Assembly (NCBI GenBank): GCA_016234975.1
Contig: JACRND010000171.1
Span: forward strand, 1 to 14,391
Reading direction: 5' to 3'
Length of the DNA: 14,391 nucleotides
From: Nitrosarchaeum sp.
GTDB taxonomy: Archaea > Thermoproteota > Nitrososphaeria > Nitrososphaerales > Nitrosopumilaceae
Positions 6,825 through 13,312 of this stretch are shown here, one piece after another. A program made the position numbers and the translations under genes. The notes below the pieces were generated by a model. That model worked only from the letters and a program-made list of their open reading frames with translations, was not told the origin of the DNA and did not search any database. Numbering within the stretch: the first letter of the stretch is position 1; every line of letters begins with the position of its first letter.

Positions 6825-7357
6825 AGTGCAAGTATTGCTACAAATGCAGATACAAAGACAATTGCAATTGTGTTTAGTAATTTGATCACAGTGTTTAGTG
6901 CAGGACCTGCTGTATCTTTGTAAGGATCACCGATGATATCGCCGACAACTGCTACTTTGTGCAATTCAGTTCCTTTGTTTCCTTGCATCTCAACTAGTTT
7001 CTTTGCATTATCCCATGCACCACCGGTGTTTGCCAAGTGGTATGCCAGTGGAAGTCCAGTAACAACTGCACCCATCAACAAACCGGCAACAGCAGTTGGT
7101 CCTAAGAGAATGCCCAATACAATAGGAGATACGATAGCAATTATTGCAGGTTTCCAAAGTTCCTTAATTGATGCAGCAGTTGCAATATCTACACACTTTG
7201 CATAATCAGGTTTTGATGTTCCTGCTAAAATTCCAGAGTCGGATTTGAATTGTCGTCTTACCTCGTCTACCATCTTTCCTGCAGCACGTGATACGCCGTT
7301 GATAAGCTGTCCGGTAATAATAAATGGAATCAATCCACCAACCAACAATCCTACAAA
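6821..7357 (-). pseudogene. hppA: Membrane pyrophosphatase, C-terminal fragment (downstream of internal deletion)
   Basis: This frame encodes about 178 residues of the C-terminal part of a membrane-bound proton-translocating pyrophosphatase. It opens in the middle of a helix (FVGLLVGGLIPF, from 7357) and runs through VSRAAGKMVDEVRRQF, LANTGGAWDNAKKLVE and GDIIGDPYKDTAGPALN, all conserved catalytic or structural motifs of the family. It is offset from the N-terminal fragment's frame: that frame ends in TAG at 7351-7353. It lacks a proper N-terminus; a TTG at 7348 could be read as a start but there is no promoter or Shine-Dalgarno signal. The pattern VSRAAGKMVDEVRRQF resembles the K+-independent subgroup. 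Either a natural mutation or a sequence/assembly error has split one gene in two. Its stop overlaps that of the opposing small gene. Confidence 0.85.
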
Positions 7358-8718
7358 GTGTTTCCTACAGCATCAATTTCATCAGTGACTTTTCTGTTTT
7401 CTTCGCCCATTCCGGTCATCTCTACAATTCCGCCTGCATTGTCTGCTATTGGTCCAAATGCATCAATGCTGAGGACAATTCCGGCAAGACTGAGCATTGC
7501 CATTGCAGTTAGTGAAGTTCCAAAGATTCCATACAACACTGGGTCTGTGCCTTCAGGTGCAGCGTTTGAAGCAATGCTAAATGAAAGAATAATTGCAACA
7601 ATTAATGCAATCATAAATGGTCCGGTGGATTGCATTCCCTTGATGATTCCCATCAATGTAAGTGAGGCATATCCCCATTTTGCAGATTCAACAATGTCTT
7701 TGACTGGTTTGTATTTGTAATTTGTATATCTGTCAGTGATCTTTTGGATTACAGGGACAAGAATAACGCCAATTACTGTTGTTCCAAATAATGCATATGC
7801 TATTGTTGTTTGTCCAATGAAATAATATGTAAATATAAAATTCAAAATAATTGCGATAGTAGCAGAGACATAAAATGACACGTTTAGCGGCTTCATTACA
7901 TCTGTAATATTTTTAGAACGAACTATGACAATGCCGATAATTGATGCAATCATTCCAGATGTTCCAATTAAAATTGGGTACATGAAAATTTGTGGAGCGC
8001 CAATAAGTGCGGCAATAAGCAATGAAGCTAGTATGGTAACAATGTAAGACTCGTAAACATCAGAGCCCATTCCTGCAGCATCACCTACATTGTCACCTAC
8101 ATTATCTGCAATTGTTGCAGGGTTTCTAGGATCATCTTCAGGAATATTGGCTTCTACTTTTCCTACCAAGTCTGCGCCCATGTCTGCAGCCTTTGTGAAA
8201 ATTCCACCGCCGATTCTGATAAATAATGCAATCAGACTTGCGCCAATGCCGACACCTGCAATTGTAATTGGATCAGGGTAAATCATGTAAAGTCCGGTAA
8301 TTGCCAATAGCGCCATTGCCGGAACTGCCAGTCCGACAGTTGCTCCGCCCCTAAATGCCATGGCAAATGTTTTGCCTAGTCCGCTGCCACTTAGATGAGC
8401 TGCTCTTACTGCTGCCTTGACAGTAATTTTTAATGAAATCAATCCTGCAACTGCAGAAAGTGTTGCACCTACTGCAAATGCCAGACCGTTTGAAAATCCA
8501 ATAAAGTATCCGATAATGATTGAAAGTGTAATTGCTATGGGAATGATAATCTTCATCTCTCTTCTCAGAAATGCTGCGGCTCCAACTTTGACAGCGTTTG
8601 AGATCTCCATCATCTCTTTGGTGCCTGATGGTTGCTTTGTAATCCAAGTAACTATGCCTAAAGCAACGATAAAAGAAGCAATGCCAGCCCCAATGGGCAG
8701 AATTTGTTGTATATCCAT
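7351..8718 (-). CDS. hppA: Membrane-bound proton-translocating pyrophosphatase, N-terminal fragment (gene disrupted)
   Basis: About 455 residues of a polytopic H+-pumping pyrophosphatase, which couples pyrophosphate hydrolysis to proton export across the membrane. The substrate-binding motifs are present: GGGIFTKAADMGADLVGKVE, the Asp-rich DNVGDNVGDAAGMGSDVYES and DAFGPIADNAGGIVEM. It runs correctly up to DEIDAVGNT and then hits TAG at 7351-7353. Homologues continue with a helix and loop before the VGLL segment found in the other frame, so roughly 40-60 residues seem to be missing as well as the frame being lost. I place the start at ATG 8718 (MDIQQILPIG), not 8757, because a TATA box lies between them. 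If the sequence is right, the enzyme is inactive: the last helices and conserved C-terminal motifs are lost. Confidence 0.88.
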   Translation of the reverse strand: MDIQQILPIGAGIASFIVALGIVTWITKQPSGTKEMMEISNAVKVGAAAFLRREMKIIIPIAITLSIIIGYFIGFSNGLAFAVGATLSAVAGLISLKITVKAAVRAAHLSGSGLGKTFAMAFRGGATVGLAVPAMALLAITGLYMIYPDPITIAGVGIGASLIALFIRIGGGIFTKAADMGADLVGKVEANIPEDDPRNPATIADNVGDNVGDAAGMGSDVYESYIVTILASLLIAALIGAPQIFMYPILIGTSGMIASIIGIVIVRSKNITDVMKPLNVSFYVSATIAIILNFIFTYYFIGQTTIAYALFGTTVIGVILVPVIQKITDRYTNYKYKPVKDIVESAKWGYASLTLMGIIKGMQSTGPFMIALIVAIILSFSIASNAAPEGTDPVLYGIFGTSLTAMAMLSLAGIVLSIDAFGPIADNAGGIVEMTGMGEENRKVTDEIDAVGNTL

Positions 8719-8744
8719 GCTGTAATTGGCTTGCTTTGTGCTGG

Positions 8745-8754
8745 AAATATAAAT
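8745..8754 (-). promoter_or_regulatory. hppA: TATA box for the pyrophosphatase gene
   Basis: On the minus strand this reads ATTTATATTT, centred about 31 bases before the ATG at 8718 and downstream of the alternative ATG at 8757. A transcript from here would exclude the longer start. Confidence 0.5.
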
Positions 8755-8766
8755 CAATGAGGGAAT

Positions 8767-9129
8767 TTATTTTCTTTTTTGATATGGCAGAAATGTTTTG
8801 CCGCGAAGTCCTTGCCTTACCAGCTTGTTGAATCTTTTGCCATGTGCAAGATATGGAAATCTCATGTGGATTAATTCGTGAACCAGAGTATTTTCCAAAG
8901 TCTTTTCATCGGGAATTTTTCGGACATTGATGAAGACCAGATTGTGTTGCAAATATGAAACGCCATAGTACTTGTAAGCAGATGTTCTCCTGCCCTCAGT
9001 CATTTCCTTTGGCATATCAAGTACTTCTTTGGTGGTTAGCAGAATTTTGGGTTCGGGGATTGAGAAGCGGTTTGAGTAGATGCCAACTTTTTCCAATATC
9101 TGCAGTTTTAGTTCAGGATCTATCTTCAC
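8767..9129 (-). CDS. SprT-like zinc metalloprotein
   Basis: A 120-residue protein with the SprT/zincin signature HELIH (84-88) followed by H96 in AHGKRF, giving the HExxH-x7-H arrangement, with E85 as the catalytic glutamate. SprT-like domains are small zincin proteases; the eukaryotic member Spartan cuts DNA-protein crosslinks, while the archaeal and bacterial short forms are uncharacterised. This one is essentially the bare domain, with no zinc ribbon or DNA-binding tail visible apart from a basic end (RGKTFLPYQKRK). The start is GTG at 9129, which gives MKIDPELKLQ; no closer ATG preserves the N-terminal helix. It lies 48 bases upstream of the pyrophosphatase start on the same strand, but that gene has its own TATA box, so a shared transcript is uncertain. 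Confidence 0.82.
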   Translation of the reverse strand: MKIDPELKLQILEKVGIYSNRFSIPEPKILLTTKEVLDMPKEMTEGRRTSAYKYYGVSYLQHNLVFINVRKIPDEKTLENTLVHELIHMRFPYLAHGKRFNKLVRQGLRGKTFLPYQKRK

Positions 9130-9167
9130 AGTGATTTGTAAAATAATCTACGTTTATTCTGAAATGT

Positions 9168-9187
9168 CAATTCTTGTATGAGAATTG
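9168..9187. repeat. Perfect 7-bp inverted repeat in the SprT-MCO intergenic gap
   Basis: CAATTCT (9168-9174), a 6-base spacer, then AGAATTG (9181-9187). It lies 39 bases upstream of the SprT-like GTG and about 168 bases upstream of the multicopper oxidase ATG. It could be an operator for a dimeric regulator or a weak hairpin. The rest of the 225-base gap (9130-9354) shows only the oxidase promoter and no convincing gene. Confidence 0.35.
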
Positions 9188-9325
9188 GTGTACAATGTTT
9201 CGTGTGTTATGATGTTTTAAGATTAATGCAGGAGTCTTCAATTAAGATGACAGGTATTTTCAAAGATGATTGTTGAGGAAGATAATTCATGATATTGAGT
9301 TTTTGTCTGCAATTTGAGTTCATTG

Positions 9326-9334
9326 TTTAAATTA
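9326..9334 (+). promoter_or_regulatory. TATA box for the multicopper oxidase gene
   Basis: TTTAAATTA is centred 25 bases before the ATG at 9355, which supports that ATG and a leaderless transcript. Confidence 0.6.
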
Positions 9335-9354
9335 GTCCATAAAAGACATCCGCC

Positions 9355-10638
9355 ATGAACATGTGGGTTCAAATAATTATTGTATCACTCTTAGTTTTGA
9401 TTTTAGGGTTTTTGGTTTTGATATACGTGCAAGGTCTTTCCTCCCATGCAATGACGGATAACGATATTCAAACAATACCAGTAGACATAAAGGAGTTCAA
9501 GTTCACTCCATCTGAAATCCAAGTAAAGCAAGGAAAGGTAAAGTTTGTAGTAACAAATAACGGATCTGTTCCACACGAGTTTTTGTTTTACGAATCAGGT
9601 GAGATGACATCTCCTATTGTTGCCATGAAAAATATGGCAAGTGGACAAACAAGAGAAAGTGATGTGATTGAGCTAAGAGAGGGGACCTATGAAATGGGAT
9701 GCCATCTTCCAGGCCACTTTGAGGCAGGGATGAAAGGCAAGATTGTCGTAGGTTCTACTGCTAGTCAACATGTAGAGAAAACAATGAGCTATGAAGAAAT
9801 GGACAAAGCCCACGAAGCAGGTGTAAAGGCATTCCCTGCAAAAACAGAAGGGATTGGAGGACAAATAATAGAACCAAAGATTGTCGATGGTGTCAAAGTA
9901 TTCGAACTTACTGCAAAGCAGATAAACTGGGAAGTGTCTCCTGGCAAATTTGTTGACTCTTATGCATACAACGGACAAGTTCCAAGTCCTGAAATACGGG
10001 TTAAACATGGAGACAAAGTAAAGATAGTTCTAAAGAATGAACTTCCAGAATCAACAAGCATACACTTCCACGGTGTGGATCTTCCATTTTCCCAAGACGG
10101 TGTGCCATTTATCAGTCAGCCTCCAGTGCATCCCGGTGAAACTTTCGAATACGAGTTTACAATTGTAGATGAACCAGGGACATTCATGTATCATTCACAT
10201 CACAATGCAGAGCAGCAAGTTGACAAAGGTCTCTTTGGCACATTCATTGTCGAAGGTGAGAAAAACTGGGATGTAGAATATACTCTAGTTACCGGTGACG
10301 GAACACATGGTTTTACATTAAACGGTAAAGGATTTCCTGCAACTGCACCGATTGTTGTAAAGAAAGATCAGAAAGTTTTTGTGAGAATATTAAATGACGG
10401 TCAGCTGTTGCATCCTATGCATCTTCATGGATTTGACTTTCAGGTAATTGCACAAGACGGCAAACACGTAACACCGTACACACGAGATACATTGACTGTT
10501 GCACCTGGTGAGCGCTATGACATTATTTTTACTGCATCAAAAGACGGCATATGGCCTTTCCATTGCCATGTACTGTCACATGTTGAATCAGATCATGGAA
10601 TGCACGGAATGGTCACTGCAGTGATAGTGCAAGAGTAA
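9355..10638 (+). CDS. Membrane-anchored cupredoxin-multicopper oxidase fusion
   Basis: A 427-residue protein. Residues 4-26 form one hydrophobic helix (uncleaved signal anchor or signal peptide). Residues about 40-133 are a cupredoxin with type-1 ligands H74, C116, H121 and M126. Residues about 175-427 are a two-domain multicopper oxidase. Its first domain has HFHG (237-240) and YHSHH (279-283), with no Cys, so no type-1 site there. Its second has HPMHLHGF (353-360) and HCHVLSH (403-409), supplying the remaining trinuclear-cluster ligands and a type-1 site (H353, C404, H409). This is the laccase-like 2-domain type with type-1 copper only in the second domain, plus an added electron-relay domain. 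It acts outside the membrane and likely reduces O2 while oxidising an unknown substrate. It is not a NirK nitrite reductase, because the HCH laccase motif is complete. Thaumarchaea carry several such oxidases of unsettled function. Confidence 0.92.
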   Translation: MNMWVQIIIVSLLVLILGFLVLIYVQGLSSHAMTDNDIQTIPVDIKEFKFTPSEIQVKQGKVKFVVTNNGSVPHEFLFYESGEMTSPIVAMKNMASGQTRESDVIELREGTYEMGCHLPGHFEAGMKGKIVVGSTASQHVEKTMSYEEMDKAHEAGVKAFPAKTEGIGGQIIEPKIVDGVKVFELTAKQINWEVSPGKFVDSYAYNGQVPSPEIRVKHGDKVKIVLKNELPESTSIHFHGVDLPFSQDGVPFISQPPVHPGETFEYEFTIVDEPGTFMYHSHHNAEQQVDKGLFGTFIVEGEKNWDVEYTLVTGDGTHGFTLNGKGFPATAPIVVKKDQKVFVRILNDGQLLHPMHLHGFDFQVIAQDGKHVTPYTRDTLTVAPGERYDIIFTASKDGIWPFHCHVLSHVESDHGMHGMVTAVIVQE

Positions 10639-10741
10639 GTTGCCGTTACATAACAGAAAATGAAATTTGTTGAATTAATAGGGTCAGAATATTTTGTAGT
10701 GTAATCACGAATCATACAGCCACCGTCTCATCATACCCCGA

Positions 10742-11239
10742 TTATTCCATTAAATCAAGTAACCTTTGTGTTTTATTTCTAATTTCTGGAGTTACTTTTA
10801 CTATGACCAGTCCTTCGTTTGGCTGACCATACATCACTATTGAATTTTCAGGAGCATGAATGCACACGGGAATTACTAAAAGATCTTCCTCACCTGTAAC
10901 AATTAGTCTTACAGGCGCTTTTGAGACAAATGCTTTTTTGATCATATCAATGCTTTGTGGGGTTATCTCTGCTGTGGGATTGTTACAGGCAAGTTCGGTG
11001 TATCTGCTATCATGTTTTGCAGGTTCTCGTTTTACTCTTTTTTCTTGATTATCAATAATTTGCAATGACGGAATCAAACCAAAATCAATCATCTTTTCAG
11101 TTGTCCTGTCTCCCACTGTGATTAGATACGAATTTTCTGATAGGTGTTTTTGAATGTTGGATTTGTTTGCCTGACTTTCAGGAATCAGTATACCAAGAGG
11201 ATTTTTGAATCTGTCTCTAAGAGAATCAGGTAATTTCAC
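10742..11239 (-). CDS. GTP-dependent dephospho-CoA kinase (DUF359 family)
   Basis: A 165-residue protein with the full pattern of the archaeal DUF359 family, shown in Thermococcus to be the GTP-dependent dephospho-CoA kinase that makes the last step of CoA synthesis and is unrelated to bacterial CoaE. Visible motifs are LRDRFKNPLG (7-16), YLITVGDRTT (38-47), IIDNQEKR (61-68), NNP (86-88), TGEEDLLVIP (115-124) and MYGQPNEG (136-143). Size is normal. The start is GTG at 11239, which gives MKLPDSLRDR, the usual beginning. It lies 9 bases after the Mrp/ApbC stop on the same strand, so both are probably one transcript. There is no known pathway link between Fe-S assembly and CoA synthesis. The 103-base gap downstream holds nothing I can identify. 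Confidence 0.92.
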   Translation of the reverse strand: MKLPDSLRDRFKNPLGILIPESQANKSNIQKHLSENSYLITVGDRTTEKMIDFGLIPSLQIIDNQEKRVKREPAKHDSRYTELACNNPTAEITPQSIDMIKKAFVSKAPVRLIVTGEEDLLVIPVCIHAPENSIVMYGQPNEGLVIVKVTPEIRNKTQRLLDLME

Positions 11240-11248
11240 AGGAATCGC

Positions 11249-12349
11249 TTAGCTTGTAGGTATTGATTCATTTGTACTTTGAGATTTCATTTCTTCTTGC
11301 ATTTTTGAAGCAAGAATACTGCATTGTGCTGCAACATTTTTTGCGCTTGCTCTAAATGCTTGTGCACTAGGAGAATCAGGATTTGTAATCATGATTGGTT
11401 TTCCCAAATCAGAGCCGGACATGATTCCGGAGTTTAATGGGATTTCACCTAAGAAAGGCATTTTAAATTGTTCACTGATTTTCATGCCGCCACCTTCACC
11501 AAAGATGTAATGCTTTTCATTACAAGTAGGACAGATAAAGTAACTCATGTTTTCAATAACTCCAATAATTGGAACATTTAGTTTTTGAAACATTGAAACT
11601 GCTTTGACTGCAACGTTACTTGCGACATCTTGTGGAGTTGTAACTACCAATATTCCAGTAATAGGAATTGTTTGTGCAAGTGTTAATGGAATATCACCAG
11701 TTCCTGGAGGAAGATCCACAATAAGATAATCCAAGTCAGACCAATTAGTATCAACTAAAAATTGTTTTAGTATTCCAGAAATAATCGGACCGCGGTAAAT
11801 TGCAGCTTGATTGGATTGGTCTGCAAAGAAACCAAAGGAGACAACTTTTAATCCATCAGAATCTGCCGGTTGAAGTTTGTTATCTTCTACTTCCATGTGA
11901 CCGCTTTTCATTCCAAGCATCAAAGGAATACTAGGACCGTAGATATCTGCATCAAGCAGACCGACTTTAGCACCAGTTTGGGATAATGCCAAAGCTAAAT
12001 TCAAAGAGACAGTTGATTTTCCTACACCACCTTTTCCACTTGCAACGCCGATAATATTTTTGACAGTAGCCATTCCAGTATCTGCATCAAGGGAGCGGCC
12101 TTCCATAACTTTTGCAGTTACTTTCATGTCAAAATTTTTGAGTTCTTTTATCTCGCTGATTGCTTTTCTTACATCGTCTTCAATTTCTACATTAAATGGA
12201 CATGCCGGAGTTGTAAGCTCCAAAGTAAATTTCAGATTTCCATCATTAAGCTCAAGGTCTTTGATCATTCCCATAGATACAATATCTTTTTTTAAATCAG
12301 GATCAATGACAGTACTTAGTTTTTCAAGAACTTGATCAATTCCAACCAT
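11249..12349 (-). CDS. apbC: Mrp/ApbC (NBP35-type) iron-sulfur cluster carrier ATPase with N-terminal MIP18 domain
   Basis: A 366-residue protein. Residues about 3-85 are a MIP18/DUF59 domain with the conserved Cys in TTPACPF (C50). Residues about 95-345 are the P-loop ATPase with the deviant Walker A SGKGGVGKST (104-113), the LLDADIYGPS switch (131-140), VDLPPGTGD (211-219) and ENMSYFICPTC, whose C273 and C276 bridge an Fe-S cluster between two subunits. It carries and inserts Fe-S clusters into target proteins in the cytoplasm. The domain order MIP18-Mrp is common in bacteria and archaea. The ATG at 12349 is supported by a TATA box 26-27 bases upstream. The Ser/Thr-rich tail (KSQSTNESIPTS) looks disordered. 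It leads a two-gene unit with dephospho-CoA kinase. Confidence 0.95.
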   Translation of the reverse strand: MVGIDQVLEKLSTVIDPDLKKDIVSMGMIKDLELNDGNLKFTLELTTPACPFNVEIEDDVRKAISEIKELKNFDMKVTAKVMEGRSLDADTGMATVKNIIGVASGKGGVGKSTVSLNLALALSQTGAKVGLLDADIYGPSIPLMLGMKSGHMEVEDNKLQPADSDGLKVVSFGFFADQSNQAAIYRGPIISGILKQFLVDTNWSDLDYLIVDLPPGTGDIPLTLAQTIPITGILVVTTPQDVASNVAVKAVSMFQKLNVPIIGVIENMSYFICPTCNEKHYIFGEGGGMKISEQFKMPFLGEIPLNSGIMSGSDLGKPIMITNPDSPSAQAFRASAKNVAAQCSILASKMQEEMKSQSTNESIPTS

Positions 12350-12370
12350 TGGGTCAAAAAGTCAGTTCAC

Positions 12371-12380
12371 TTTATTTAAA
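12371..12380 (-). promoter_or_regulatory. TATA box for the apbC-dephospho-CoA kinase unit
   Basis: On the minus strand this reads TTTAAATAAA, centred about 26 bases before the ATG at 12349, which fits a leaderless transcript. It lies in the 145-base gap that also holds the divergent Rpo7 promoter. Confidence 0.6.
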
Positions 12381-12465
12381 CATAGGTCGAAGAGTTAAAA
12401 AAACATCAATTATTTGCAAAATATACAAAATATTACTCAAATGAAGCGTGAATTACCCAAAGATT

Positions 12466-12473
12466 CATAAATT
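12466..12473 (+). promoter_or_regulatory. TATA-like box for the rpo7-spt4 unit
   Basis: CATAAATT is centred about 25-26 bases before the TTG at 12495. If used, transcription would begin at or next to the TTG codon itself. Confidence 0.4.
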
Positions 12474-12494
12474 CAAATTCAACAAAAATATCAA

Positions 12495-13085
12495 TTGTTT
12501 TCTATATCTACCCTAGTTGATGTTGTAAGAATTCCACCAAGCTTGTTTGGAACAGCACTCAAAAAGGCAGCAACAAACATTCTCAAAGACAAGTATGAGA
12601 GCATGATTAATGCAGAATTAGGATATATCATTATGATTTTAGATGCCAAAGTCGACGAAATGGGAAAGATGATTGCCGGAGACGGTGGAACATTTCACAA
12701 AGTCGAGTTTGAGGCACTGACATTTTATCCAAAACTCCAAGAAATTGTTCAGGGGGAAATTGTAGACATTACAGACTTTGGCGCATTTGTAAGAATAGGT
12801 CCAACTGATGCACTGTTGCATCTATCACAAGTCATGGATGACTATCTAAAGAGCGATGTAAAATCTGGAATGATTTTAGCTAATCAAAGTGGCAGAACAC
12901 TAAAAGTCGGTTCAACCCTTAGAGCAAGAATTACAGCAGTGTCATTAGGCAAAGCCGCTGCAATGGGAAAAATTGGAATTACATGCAGACAACCATTCCT
13001 TGGTGCAGACGATTGGATTGCAGAAGAGATTAAAAAATCTGGTGGCTCTAGTGATTCAAAAGAAGCTAAAGTAGAGGCAAGTTAA
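12495..13085 (+). CDS. rpo7: DNA-directed RNA polymerase subunit Rpo7 (RpoE')
   Basis: A 196-residue protein that forms, with Rpo4, the stalk of archaeal RNA polymerase, which aids DNA melting and binds emerging RNA. Residues 1-80 are the tip domain, opening with the conserved DVVRIPPSLFG pattern. Residues about 82-165 are an S1 OB-fold (QGEIVDITDFGAFVRIGPTD, HLSQVMDDY). A charged C-terminal tail (GGSSDSKEAKVEAS) makes it slightly longer than usual. The start is TTG at 12495: translation must begin near here to keep the first strand, and the only upstream ATG runs quickly into a stop. The next gene, Spt4, begins directly after the stop codon, with no intervening base. Rpo7-Spt4 (RpoE'-RpoE'') pairing is the standard archaeal order. 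Confidence 0.95.
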   Translation: MFSISTLVDVVRIPPSLFGTALKKAATNILKDKYESMINAELGYIIMILDAKVDEMGKMIAGDGGTFHKVEFEALTFYPKLQEIVQGEIVDITDFGAFVRIGPTDALLHLSQVMDDYLKSDVKSGMILANQSGRTLKVGSTLRARITAVSLGKAAAMGKIGITCRQPFLGADDWIAEEIKKSGGSSDSKEAKVEAS

Positions 13086-13274
13086 ATGGCACGAGAGATG
13101 GCTTGTAGAAAGTGCAAGTTTGTAACTACAGGAAAAGTATGTCCAGTTTGCAAATCATCAGATTTAACACCAGATTGGAGTGGAATTGTACTAGTTGTTG
13201 ATCCGACAAACTCCCAAGTTTCAAAAACATTAGGGATAAAACAAAAAGGCAAATACGCAATCAAAGTCACGTAA
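13086..13274 (+). CDS. spt4: Transcription elongation factor Spt4 (RpoE'')
   Basis: A 62-residue zinc protein with C7-x2-C10 and C19-x2-C22 forming the zinc site, then the DWSGIVLVVDP strand (30-40), which contacts Spt5, and the GKYAIKV end. Length and pattern match archaeal Spt4. It binds the NGN domain of Spt5 and keeps RNA polymerase processive. Its ATG touches the Rpo7 stop codon, so the two are co-transcribed and probably translationally coupled. GAGG at 13074-13077, inside the Rpo7 reading frame, could act as its Shine-Dalgarno site. After the stop there are 38 bases to NadC, which has its own TATA-like box. Confidence 0.95.
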   Translation: MAREMACRKCKFVTTGKVCPVCKSSDLTPDWSGIVLVVDPTNSQVSKTLGIKQKGKYAIKVT

Positions 13275-13285
13275 ATTTCTAAATC

Positions 13286-13293
13286 TTTAAAAT
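13286..13293 (+). promoter_or_regulatory. TATA-like box for nadC
   Basis: TTTAAAAT is centred about 24 bases before the ATG at 13313. It suggests that nadC can be transcribed separately from rpo7-spt4 although it follows within 40 bases. Confidence 0.45.
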
Positions 13294-13312
13294 CATACTT
13301 TATCATATCATC

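Noticed and set aside
7340..7370. Programmed ribosomal frameshift as an explanation for the split pyrophosphatase
   Set aside because: There is no slippery heptamer or downstream structure, and conserved sequence between GNTT and VGLL is absent, which frameshifting cannot explain.
7324..8725. Several plus-strand open frames opposite the pyrophosphatase gene
   Set aside because: They mirror hydrophobic codons of the real gene on the minus strand and have no domain signal.
9178..9276. 32-codon frame (MRIGVQCFVCYDV...) in the SprT-oxidase gap
   Set aside because: It has a CxxC pair but no proper promoter or Shine-Dalgarno site, no recognisable family, and is short enough to arise by chance.
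9355..10638. Copper nitrite reductase (NirK)
   Set aside because: The C-terminal HCHxxxH with HPxHLHG and the upstream HFHG/YHSHH pairs form a laccase-type trinuclear cluster, and the first oxidase domain has no type-1 Cys as NirK would require.
10639..10741. Terminator or small RNA in the gap between the oxidase and dephospho-CoA kinase genes
   Set aside because: No stable hairpin, T-tract or promoter pattern could be identified.
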